12,803 nucleotides of DNA from Frankia sp. (GTDB lineage Bacteria; Actinomycetota; Actinomycetes; Frankiales; Frankiaceae), in the NCBI GenBank assembly GCA_019689615.1, contig JADGHD010000080.1, positions 1 through 12,803 on the forward strand, read 5' to 3'. Position numbers and translations under genes: made by a program. Below, piece by piece: positions 1 through 6,981 of this stretch (position 1 is its first letter; each line of letters starts with the position of its first letter). The notes under the pieces were generated by a model. That model was not told the DNA's origin. It saw only the letters and a list, made by a program, of their open reading frames with translations, and did no database searches.

Positions 1-1680
1 GCGCTGGCGCTGGCCCTGGCCGCCTGCTCCGGTGGTGGTGACGAGGGGTCCCAGCCATCCCCCACGTCCTCGGCGAATGTCACCCCGGCCCCGACCGCGT
101 CCCCCGCGCCCACCGTCGACGCCGCCGGAGAGGTGCACTACCCGGTACCGGACACGCCGTACGTCGTCGGCCCCGGCGAGGCCTACACCTCGGTCCAGGC
201 GGCCGTCGACGCCGCGCCGGAAGGTGCCGTCATCTACATCAGGAACGGCGTCTACCGGGAGAGCGTGTACCCGAAGAGCGGGCAGACGCTGCAGGGCGAG
301 AGCCGCACCGGAGCCCGGATCAGCGGGGCGAACCTCGTCGACCCGAGCTGGTGGCACCAGGACGGGCAGTACTGGTACTTCGACGACCCCTGGCCGCTGC
401 GTGGCCGGGTCGACGCGCGCTGGGACGGCGTGACCCCGGACATCAACGCCCAGGCCGTCGACCTGCTGCACCGCGACGACGTGCCGATGGTGCACAAGCA
501 GCAGCTCAGCCAGGTCGGCCCAGACGACTTCTGGATCGACTACACCGCGAGACGGGTCTACATCGCGGCCGACCCCGCTGGTCACCGGTTCGAGCTGGCG
601 GTGCGCCGGCACGGTGTCGGCGACGCCAGCCGGACCACGCGCGACGTGACCCTGCAGAACCTGACCGTGGAGAAGACCGCCACCGGGTTCCACGAGGGCG
701 GCATCGAGATGGACGCCGGCTGGGTGGTCCGGGACTGCCTGGTGCTCGGCCACCACGGCCGCGGCATCTCGACCACGGTCGACAACGCGATCATCGGCAC
801 GGTCACGCCGTTCACCAACCCCTACCCCGGCGGTGGCGAGCGGTCGTCGCAGCAGGAGGGGCGCTCGGGCTCGATGCAGGTGCTCTACTCCGGCAGCCTG
901 GGCATCGGCGGTTCCGGCTGGCTCGGCCAGCCGGACCGGTTCGGCAACCCCAGCAGCAAGGAGAGCGAGACCACCACCGCCGAATACAGCAACAACATCC
1001 GGATCTCCGGCGTCGAGATCGGCTACTCCAACACCCAGCGGTTCTCGTACTGGGATGAGGGCGGCGGGATCAAGTTGCTGCTGCGCAAGGACGTCGTCGT
1101 GGAGAACAACTGGATCCACGACTCGTTCGGCGCCGGTGTCTGGTTCGACACCAACAACCGGGACATTGTGGTCACCGGCAACCTGATCGAGGACAACTAC
1201 GCGACCGGCGTCTGGTACGAGGCGAACCCCGGCCCGTTCCAGGGCGGCGTCCTGATCTCGAAGAACACCCTGCGACGCAACGGCAATGTCCCGGAGGGCG
1301 CGACCCGCGACTACGACCAGCGCGGCCAGTACGGCGGGATCTTCCTGTCCGACTCGGCGAACGTCGAGGTGGCGGACAACTACATCGAGACCGGCACGAT
1401 CGGCGGGTTCGGGATCGCCCAGCACCACGGCGGCCGGGTCACGCCGGCGAACTACAACATCCACCACAACGTGATCTCGATCGGCGTCCCGACCGCGGCG
1501 ATCGGGTTCAAGACCGACAGCCCGACCTTCCGCTTCGACCACAACGTCGTGCTCACCTGGGGGCAGGTGAACCCGGACTCGACGCTGTTCAGCCTCGGCG
1601 CCGACACCTTCGCCGACTGGCAGGCCGCCGGCCGTGACCCCAACGGCGCGATCGCGGCCGTCTCGCCGCCGGCCGGCTGA
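1..1680 (+). CDS. Parallel beta-helix surface lipoprotein, possible polysaccharide lyase or hydrolase (5' end outside window)
   Basis: The frame is open from base 1, so the start codon lies upstream; 559 residues are visible. The first nine residues (ALALALAAC) are the end of a lipoprotein signal peptide with lipobox L-A-A-C; the Cys codon is at 25-27. A Ser/Thr/Pro/Ala-rich linker (about residues 10-44) follows, then an entry motif of the DUF1565/pectate-lyase-3 type (V-x-P-G-E-A-Y-T-S-V-Q-A-A-V-D-A-A, about 55-73). Asn-rich beta-helix coils run over about 215-255 and 332-515 (for example VVVENNWIHDS, IVVTGNLIEDN, VEVADNYIETG). A Gly/Ser-rich insertion at about 275-325 interrupts the helix. 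The C-terminal F-x-D-W-Q-A-A-G-R-D segment is usual in bacterial parallel beta-helix proteins. Such folds occur in polysaccharide lyases, hydrolases and C5-epimerases. I infer a membrane-anchored, cell-surface protein acting on or binding the EPS made next door. The catalytic residues and substrate cannot be named. A sugar-binding or structural role is the alternative. Confidence 0.85.
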   Translation, partial: ALALALAACSGGGDEGSQPSPTSSANVTPAPTASPAPTVDAAGEVHYPVPDTPYVVGPGEAYTSVQAAVDAAPEGAVIYIRNGVYRESVYPKSGQTLQGESRTGARISGANLVDPSWWHQDGQYWYFDDPWPLRGRVDARWDGVTPDINAQAVDLLHRDDVPMVHKQQLSQVGPDDFWIDYTARRVYIAADPAGHRFELAVRRHGVGDASRTTRDVTLQNLTVEKTATGFHEGGIEMDAGWVVRDCLVLGHHGRGISTTVDNAIIGTVTPFTNPYPGGGERSSQQEGRSGSMQVLYSGSLGIGGSGWLGQPDRFGNPSSKESETTTAEYSNNIRISGVEIGYSNTQRFSYWDEGGGIKLLLRKDVVVENNWIHDSFGAGVWFDTNNRDIVVTGNLIEDNYATGVWYEANPGPFQGGVLISKNTLRRNGNVPEGATRDYDQRGQYGGIFLSDSANVEVADNYIETGTIGGFGIAQHHGGRVTPANYNIHHNVISIGVPTAAIGFKTDSPTFRFDHNVVLTWGQVNPDSTLFSLGADTFADWQAAGRDPNGAIAAVSPPAG

Positions 1681-1702
1681 ACCCGCCGCCACCTCCCCAT
1701 CC

Positions 1703-1749
1703 ACCGACGAGGGCTGGGAACGGGAAGCCGTTCCTAGCCCTCGGTCGGT
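1703..1749. terminator. Long hairpin between convergent genes, probable bidirectional terminator
   Basis: Arms 1708-1723 (CGAGGGCTGGGAACGG) and 1728-1743 (CCGTTCCTAGCCCTCG) pair over 16 bp with one G-T wobble around the loop GAAG. If G1743 is bulged, ACCGAC (1703-1708) also pairs with GTCGGT (1744-1749), giving a stem of about 21 bp. The hairpin starts 23 bp after the beta-helix stop and ends 50 bp before the stop of the convergent polymerase gene, so it can serve both. There is no real T-run on either side, as is common for actinobacterial terminators. Confidence 0.75.
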
Positions 1750-1799
1750 TGTCGGCCACCGGCGCGGCGCGAGCGCACCGGAGCACGGGGCCCGCGGGG

Positions 1800-3887
1800 T
1801 CAGCCCACGCCAATCCCGGCCGGCCGGCCTGCTGGCGGCCCGTACCGGCCGGGCGGGTCCGCGGCGGGCCGCAGGTGCGCCGGGCGGCGCAGCTGGCGAC
1901 GGCGGCCGGCGCGCACCGGCGGGCGGCGCCGGCCACGCTCCGGCTGCCACGGGCCGAACCGCACCCGCGTCAGGTTCCCGGTCATCGACTCCCCGGCGGG
2001 GGCCGAGCCGCGCCTGCCGGACCGCTCCGGCAGCGGCGGCTCCTCCGGCCGGATCAGCGGCGCGAGCAGCATCCCGAGCAGCAGGTACGTGGTCGCCCCG
2101 CCGAACGGGGTGTCCAGCCACGGCTCGAACTGTGCCCCGACCAGCATCACCGTCATGATGGTCAGCCCCATCGGGTCGCCGGTGCGCCGGTAGATGATCC
2201 AGAACAGCCGGCCCATCGCGCCAAAGATGATCAGATACAGCCCAAGGCCGATCGCGCCGGTGTAGCCCCAGACATACATGATCATGTTGTGCGGGCTGCG
2301 GACCGTCTCGTCGACGTTGTGCGGTGGCGCGATCGACTGCAGGTTGAACCCGTAGCCGTGGCCCAGCGCGAACACCCCGGGGCCTTCCACGCCGGCCTTG
2401 GTGATCTCCCACCACCAGGCCATCCGGAAGCTGGAGGTGTCGTTCGCGCCCTTCGCCCGGTTCTCCGCGGTGAGCTCGTCGGCGATCTCGGGAAACGCCG
2501 GGGCGATCGCCCGGCCGACGATGTCGCCGACCTTCACGCTGCCGCCGCGATTCTCCGGGCCGGGCAGGCTCACGTTGGCCACGGTGATCACCAGCAGCAG
2601 CGCCACCACGGCGGTGAGGCCGAGCAGCACCCGCCGGGCCCGCCGGGTCAGCACGACCCACACGATCAGGCCGCAGACCAGGCTGAGCCACTCCGCCCGG
2701 ACCTGGTGGCCGAACAGCACCGCGACGTTGGCCAGGGCCAGCGGCAGGATCCACCTGCTCCGCCGCCGCATCGCAACCAGCCCGATCAGGCCGACCGCCG
2801 CGCAGGCGAGCCCGAGCTCGAACATCGGGATGTCGTCCTGGAACGGCACCGTGATCGGCAGCCGGTTCAGGAACGCCGCGACGGCGATGCCGAGCGTGGC
2901 GTTGACCCAGGCGAGGATCCAGGCGAGCTTCGCGAACGCGCCGCGGACCCGGACCCCCAGCCACATCCCGAAGGCGAGCAGTACCGGGTAGTAGTAGATC
3001 GGCAGCGACTTGAGCATCGCCATGGGCGCACCGCCATCGACGACGCCGCGGGCGACCTGCCCGACGCCGTAGACGAACGACGCGACCAGCGCCACGGCGA
3101 GCACATGGAAGTGGCCCGGCCGCGTGATCTGGTTCAGCAGGGTCATCAGCAGCGACCGGGTCGGCCGGTAGATCAGCACCACCGCGATGGTGATCTCGCC
3201 GATGAAGATGTTCGCCGGCCCGAAGCCCCAGTACGCCCAGGAGCGGCCCAGCTCAAGGAACCCGATCGTGACGACGAAGCCAAAGATGACCATGCGCCGG
3301 GCGCTGCGCTCGGCCTCGGTCATCGGGGCGTGGTGCTCGGCCACCGCGTGGGGAATCTCCACCGGCTTCGCCTCAGGCCCGTGATGCCGCACGGTGACGG
3401 CCGGGCGCGGGCGCGGCTTGGTCAGGGTCGCCACCCCGCCGCCAGCGCCGGCCGGCGTCGTCTCCCGCACGGCCGGCCGCCCCGCCGGCTTCCGCCCGTT
3501 CACCGCGGGCGTCGGCGGAACCGGCCCGCCAAGGCCCGCGATCGGCGCCGTCAGCTCACCCGGCTGGTTCCCCGCCACCGGTGGCACACCGTCGCCCGCC
3601 GCCGCGGCAGGCTCGGTCCGGTCGCCCTCGGCCGGGTCCGCGGCGGCGGCCGGTGACCGCGTGGCCGCTGGGCCCGGGGCCGCCGCGGCGTCCGCGACGG
3701 CGCTGTCGGCCCGCTCGGCCGGCGCGGTCTCGTCGACCGCCCGTTGGCCGGGCCCGGCGGGCGCTGTGCCGCCGGGGGCACCCGCCGGCTCGCCGGTCGC
3801 TCCGGCCCGCCCGGCGGGTGCCGTGTCGCCAGGGGCGTCGGCCGGCTCGCCGGTGGCTCCGGCCGAGCCCGCGGGACCTGCCGTCAT
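1800..3887 (-). CDS. O-antigen ligase/polymerase-type (Wzy-like) membrane protein with a long disordered N-terminus
   Basis: This 695-residue protein most likely polymerises flipped repeat units, or ligates the polymer, at the outer face of the membrane. Residues 1-195 are Ala/Pro/Gly/Thr-rich and presumably cytoplasmic and disordered. About nine hydrophobic segments lie between 199 and 437, followed by a large external loop (about 440-530) and three more segments (about 535-556, 573-587, 598-613). The loop ends in S-P-H-N (531-534), the conserved His region of the Wzy_C/O-antigen ligase family. It holds a family-like G-H-G-Y-G-F patch at 509-514. The ATG overlaps the stop of the upstream wzz-like gene (ATGA, 3884-3887), so translation is probably coupled. 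Oddities: a 19-residue tandem repeat near the start, and an Arg/Pro-rich tail after 615 that could be a divergent or frameshifted end. Polymerase versus ligase cannot be decided; polymerase is favoured because the wzz-like gene is adjacent. Confidence 0.85.
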   Translation of the reverse strand: MTAGPAGSAGATGEPADAPGDTAPAGRAGATGEPAGAPGGTAPAGPGQRAVDETAPAERADSAVADAAAAPGPAATRSPAAAADPAEGDRTEPAAAAGDGVPPVAGNQPGELTAPIAGLGGPVPPTPAVNGRKPAGRPAVRETTPAGAGGGVATLTKPRPRPAVTVRHHGPEAKPVEIPHAVAEHHAPMTEAERSARRMVIFGFVVTIGFLELGRSWAYWGFGPANIFIGEITIAVVLIYRPTRSLLMTLLNQITRPGHFHVLAVALVASFVYGVGQVARGVVDGGAPMAMLKSLPIYYYPVLLAFGMWLGVRVRGAFAKLAWILAWVNATLGIAVAAFLNRLPITVPFQDDIPMFELGLACAAVGLIGLVAMRRRSRWILPLALANVAVLFGHQVRAEWLSLVCGLIVWVVLTRRARRVLLGLTAVVALLLVITVANVSLPGPENRGGSVKVGDIVGRAIAPAFPEIADELTAENRAKGANDTSSFRMAWWWEITKAGVEGPGVFALGHGYGFNLQSIAPPHNVDETVRSPHNMIMYVWGYTGAIGLGLYLIIFGAMGRLFWIIYRRTGDPMGLTIMTVMLVGAQFEPWLDTPFGGATTYLLLGMLLAPLIRPEEPPLPERSGRRGSAPAGESMTGNLTRVRFGPWQPERGRRRPPVRAGRRRQLRRPAHLRPAADPPGRYGPPAGRPAGIGVG
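3750..3863 (-). repeat. Two tandem 57-bp repeats inside the polymerase gene
   Basis: The protein carries two consecutive 19-residue units, residues 9-27 (AGATGEPADAPGDTAPAGR) and 28-46 (AGATGEPAGAPGGTAPAGP). They differ at three positions and match 57-bp units at 3807-3863 and 3750-3806. The period is a multiple of three, so gain or loss of a unit would keep the frame. The region lies in the disordered N-terminal tail. Confidence 0.75.
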
Positions 3888-5458
3888 ACGCCGGATCCCA
3901 CCGGCGCGCCCGGAGCCGGGGCGGGCCGGGACTGGATCAGCCGCTGGCCGGGTAGGCCGCCGGTCCGGCGCTCCCCGCTCTTACGCGAGCCGCGCTTCCC
4001 GCGCAGCGGCGAGCGGGTGTACAGGTAGCCGAGCACCGGCAGGTGCGAGACGGCGACCCGCTTGGCGAACTCCTCGATGGTCGTGGCCGGCGCGCCGTGG
4101 GCGATCACGATCAGGTTCGAGTCGGCCTGGCTGGCCAGCACCGAGGCGAGCGACTTCTCCAGCAGCGCCGGGGTGTCCACGAGCACGAGGTCGTAGGCCT
4201 CCTTGGCGGCCGCGAGCGCCGCGGCGGACTGCTCCGTGGTGAGCTGCAGGACCCCGCCGGCCGGCCCGCCGACGCCGGGGGTCAGCACCGACAGGTCGCC
4301 CTGCACCTGCTCGACGCTGGCCACGGCATCCTGCAGGCTCAGCGTGCCCCTGGCGACCTGGGCGAGGCCCGGCCGGTCGGTGGAGACGCCGAGCAGCCAG
4401 GACAGGCCGGAGCCCTGCGGGCTGGCGTCGATGGCGAGCACCCGCCGGCCCGACTTGGCCGCCGTGACGGCGAGGTTGGCGGCGACGACGCTGCGGCCGT
4501 CGCCGGTGGCCGGCGAGATGACCGCGTAGGTCTTGCCCGGCTGGAGCGCGTCGAAGGCGAAGCGGAAGCCCTCGGCTGCGGCCGACTGCTCACCGTCGAA
4601 CGCCGGCAGGTCGCTCGGCAGCCGCTCCTGGTCGAAGTCGGCGATCTCGGCGAGCAGCGGGCGGTCGAGCACCAGCTCCGGCTGCAGCCGGTTGGCGACC
4701 CGGCGGTTGCGGGTGGCGCTGACGTAGCTCACGCCCATGCCGACCAGCAGGCCGACGACCGCGCCGAGGACGGCGTAGCGCAGCGCCCCCACCGCCGACG
4801 ACGCCTCCGGCTCCTCGGCCGGCGAGGTCGCGACGATGCCGTCCGTGACCAGCAGGCCGCGCAGGTACAGCTCGGACCGCTTCTCCTGCAGCGAGGCCAG
4901 CGTCACCGCCTGCGGCGAGTTCGGCAGGAGCTGGTTCTGCAGGATCTGCGTCTGAAGCTGCTGGATCTGCCCGTCGAGCTGCTGCAGCGCGGTCTGGGTC
5001 GAGTCGGTCACCCGGGCCCGCACCTGCTCCTGGTAGGCGGCGATCATGGCGTTCGCGGCGGCCGCTGCGATCGCCGGGTCGGAGTCCTCGACCTTGACCT
5101 CGATGAGGTCGCTGTCCTCGTCCAGCTCGACCGTGAGGTGCTCGCGCAGATCCTTGCCGGTCATCCCGGCGCCCGGGATCTGCTCGTTGACCTTCTGCGC
5201 CGCGGCGTCCGCGGTCAGCTGCAGCCGCAGGATCGAGGCCTGGTTGGCCGCGTAGTTCGGCTCGGGGTCGACATCGAAGATCGCGGCGTTCGGGTCACTG
5301 ACGACGATGCTGGCCTTCGCCGTGCTGCCGGCCATCGCCACCCCGGCCGCGTACCCGGCGACGGCGAGCACCAGCGTGATGGTCAGGACAAGCCCCCAGC
5401 GGCGGGCCGTCGCGCCGAGGATCGTCGGCTGGAAGGGAGATACTTCGAGAGCGTCCAT
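3884..5458 (-). CDS. Wzz-type chain-length regulator fused to a degenerate BY-kinase-like P-loop domain
   Basis: This 524-residue protein controls polymer length in Wzy-dependent pathways. TM1 is at about 21-43, the external Wzz domain at about 44-223 with a Gln-rich coiled coil (about 152-200), and TM2 at about 224-246. A cytoplasmic P-loop ATPase domain of the CpsD/CapB type follows (about 295-480). Its nucleotide-site motifs are altered. The P-loop reads S-P-A-T-G-D-G-R-S (315-323), with Arg322 where BY-kinases have Lys; the A' box is A-I-D-A-S-P-Q (342-348) rather than DxDxR; Walker B is L-V-L-V-D-T-P (424-430). No C-terminal tyrosine cluster exists: the tail after 484 is Arg/Pro/Gly-rich. 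A frame extension to 5560 is possible, but ATG 5458 has AGGA (5467-5464) five bases upstream and starts directly before a normal Wzz N-terminus. It is followed by the polymerase gene with an ATGA overlap. Confidence 0.88.
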   Translation of the reverse strand: MDALEVSPFQPTILGATARRWGLVLTITLVLAVAGYAAGVAMAGSTAKASIVVSDPNAAIFDVDPEPNYAANQASILRLQLTADAAAQKVNEQIPGAGMTGKDLREHLTVELDEDSDLIEVKVEDSDPAIAAAAANAMIAAYQEQVRARVTDSTQTALQQLDGQIQQLQTQILQNQLLPNSPQAVTLASLQEKRSELYLRGLLVTDGIVATSPAEEPEASSAVGALRYAVLGAVVGLLVGMGVSYVSATRNRRVANRLQPELVLDRPLLAEIADFDQERLPSDLPAFDGEQSAAAEGFRFAFDALQPGKTYAVISPATGDGRSVVAANLAVTAAKSGRRVLAIDASPQGSGLSWLLGVSTDRPGLAQVARGTLSLQDAVASVEQVQGDLSVLTPGVGGPAGGVLQLTTEQSAAALAAAKEAYDLVLVDTPALLEKSLASVLASQADSNLIVIAHGAPATTIEEFAKRVAVSHLPVLGYLYTRSPLRGKRGSRKSGERRTGGLPGQRLIQSRPAPAPGAPVGSGV

Positions 5459-5611
5459 GTTCATCCTGGTCGTGGTAGATGGCCGGTCGCGGGCTGGCGG
5501 CCGCCGGCTACTGGCCTGACGTACCGTCACATTCGCGGCGGCCGAGCCGCGGAGATCCATCTCCAGTTGTGCGCGGATGAGGAGGCCCGCACCGTGCGGG
5601 GCAGCGAAGAG
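5459..5611 (-). promoter_or_regulatory. Leader before the wzz-like gene, with three dyads
   Basis: This 153-bp stretch has three symmetric elements. TGACG-TAC-CGTCA is at 5517-5529, about 60 bases before the start codon. GGAGAT-CC-ATCTCC is at 5551-5564. A CCCGCA-CCG-TGCGGG hairpin is at 5586-5600. The first two are operator-sized; the last could be a weak attenuator or pause hairpin between the glycosyltransferase and wzz-like genes. I see no convincing -35/-10 pair, so an internal promoter is only a possibility. Confidence 0.35.
5464..5467 (-). promoter_or_regulatory. Ribosome binding site that decides the wzz-like start
   Basis: AGGA at 5467-5464 is separated by TGAAC from ATG 5458-5456. 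Another in-frame ATG at 5464 overlaps this site, leaving AGG directly against it with no spacer. The distal start at 5460-5560 adds 34 Arg/Ser-rich residues with no family resemblance. Confidence 0.6.
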
Positions 5612-5743
5612 CTAGCCGGGCCGGCCGCTATTTCGCGGGCGGGCCGCCGAGAATTTCATGTTTACCCCCCGGATGTCCAGCAACCGCCATTGCGCCGCCC
5701 CGGTGGTGATTCGCCGCGCAATCTCGGCCGTCCGTTGCGTCAT
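5612..5743 (-). CDS. Possible 43-residue protein coupled to the GT4 gene
   Basis: The ATG (5743-5741) shares a base with the stop of the GT4 gene in a TGATG arrangement, and the frame runs 43 codons to a TAG. The product starts MTQRTAEIARRITTGAAQWR, is basic, and has no membrane segment or family I recognise. Inside it, an in-frame ATG at 5659-5657 follows a G-rich, Shine-Dalgarno-like run (5670-5665) and would encode a 15-residue peptide. About 80% of third positions are G/C, lower than in the flanking genes, so this may be leader DNA rather than a gene. The overlap is the main support. Confidence 0.3.
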   Translation of the reverse strand: MTQRTAEIARRITTGAAQWRLLDIRGVNMKFSAARPRNSGRPG

Positions 5744-6981
5744 CAGCCCGCTCCGACGGCCTTGCTGTAGAGCTCGTCGAGCAGGTCCGGCAGCCGGCGG
5801 GCGTCGAAGCGGGTGTCCGGCTCGGTCCGGCCCGGCAGGTCGCGCAGCGCGGCCGCGAGCCCGCCGGGCACGTCCCCCCGGGGGGACACCCGCACGCCGC
5901 GGCGGCCGTCGCCGCCGACCAGCATCGCCGGGCCGCCGATGTCCAGGCAGACCACCGGGCAGCCCAGGGCCATCGCCTCGGCCACCACCCAGCCGGCGCT
6001 GTCGTGCATCGAGGGGAACAGCAGCGCGTCGCAGCTCGCGAACGCCGCCAGCACCTCCTCGCGCGGGCGCAGCCCGCGGAACCTGACCCGGCTGGTCACC
6101 CCGAAATAATCGCACGCGGCCCGAATGGCCGGTTCGTCAGGACCGTTCCCATACAGGTCCAGGACCCAGTCCCGGGCCTCGGGCCGGCCGAGCGCCGCGA
6201 CCGCCAGCCGCACGCCCTTCCAGCCGAGGAAGCGCCCCGCGTACACGGCGCGCCGGACCCGTTTCGCAGCGCCGTGCGCCACCTGCCCGGAGCCGCTGCC
6301 AGCGGCGGATGAGTCCTGGCCGGTGGCGTCCGCCGGATCCGCGGGGTGGGCCGGAAGCCGGTCGAGATGCAGCGCGATATTCGGCTCGACAATCGGGTGC
6401 GCATGCCGAAAACGCGCGGCGACGTCGTGGTTGGCGGCGAGCATTGTGGTCGCCCGGTGGGAAAGCCGTTCCCCGAACACCACCCGGCCACCGCCGGTGA
6501 TGAGGCCGCGGGCGATCTCGACGCCGAGCTGGCGGGGCCCGAGCCAGCGCCAGAACTGCAGCGGCAGCGGCGACGTCCCGCCGACCGGCCCCCAGATGAA
6601 CGGCACGTCGCGCAACGCCGCGACGCCGGCCGGCATCCAGTCCGACGCGTAGGTGACGTGGTGGGCGACGTCGAACCGGACCTTCGCGTGGGTCTCGCGC
6701 ACGGTCCGGCGCAGGAAGGCCTGCCAGGCGGCGTAGCGCATCCGCTCGCCGCGGGAGAACTCGCCGCGCCAGTTCACGATCTCCGGCACGGGCACCGGGA
6801 CCACGGTCAGCCGCAGGCCGGGCTCGGCCGCCACCGCCGCCCGCACCGGGTCGACCCAGTGGACGTCGGTGAACAGCCAGACGTCGTGGCGCTGCGCGGC
6901 CGCCCTGGCCCACTCCCAGCCGGCGCCGCGCTCCGAGCCCTCACCCGGCCCGCAGGCGTACGCGCTGAGCGCTACCTTCAT
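5743..6981 (-). CDS. GT4-family glycosyltransferase (GT-B fold)
   Basis: This 412-residue cytoplasmic enzyme probably adds a sugar from a nucleotide donor to the lipid-linked repeat unit. The N-terminal acceptor domain opens with MKVALSAYACGPGEGSERG, where the Gly-rich loop is typical of GT4 enzymes. The C-terminal donor domain has V-Y-A-G-R-F-L-G-W-K-G (246-256), L-Y-G-N-G-P (276-281), and D-S-A-G-W-V-V-A-E-A-M-A-L-G (327-340). The last is the E-x7-E region with Asp in place of the first Glu. A 30-residue Ala/Gly/Ser-rich insert (about 211-240) separates the domains. The ATG is preceded by GGAGG with a 7-base spacer (6993-6989) and overlaps the stop of the upstream GT26 gene as ATGA (6978-6981). 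Donor and acceptor sugars are not readable from sequence. Confidence 0.9.
   Translation of the reverse strand: MKVALSAYACGPGEGSERGAGWEWARAAAQRHDVWLFTDVHWVDPVRAAVAAEPGLRLTVVPVPVPEIVNWRGEFSRGERMRYAAWQAFLRRTVRETHAKVRFDVAHHVTYASDWMPAGVAALRDVPFIWGPVGGTSPLPLQFWRWLGPRQLGVEIARGLITGGGRVVFGERLSHRATTMLAANHDVAARFRHAHPIVEPNIALHLDRLPAHPADPADATGQDSSAAGSGSGQVAHGAAKRVRRAVYAGRFLGWKGVRLAVAALGRPEARDWVLDLYGNGPDEPAIRAACDYFGVTSRVRFRGLRPREEVLAAFASCDALLFPSMHDSAGWVVAEAMALGCPVVCLDIGGPAMLVGGDGRRGVRVSPRGDVPGGLAAALRDLPGRTEPDTRFDARRLPDLLDELYSKAVGAG

Noticed and set aside
1749..3656. A 635-codon plus-strand open frame opposite the polymerase gene
   Set aside because: It is antisense to a clear membrane protein. Its product is His/Asp/Arg/Gln-rich without domains, the usual shadow of high-GC3 codons.
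5459..5560. Longer wzz-like start at 5560
   Set aside because: The added 34 residues are Arg/Ser/Pro-rich, there is no good ribosome binding site, and the frame would run through the dyads. ATG 5458 with AGGA five bases upstream is better.
4043..5770. A 575-codon plus-strand open frame opposite the wzz-like gene
   Set aside because: It is Arg/Gly/Leu/Val/Asp-rich shadow translation with no domain, opposite a gene with clear Wzz and P-loop motifs.
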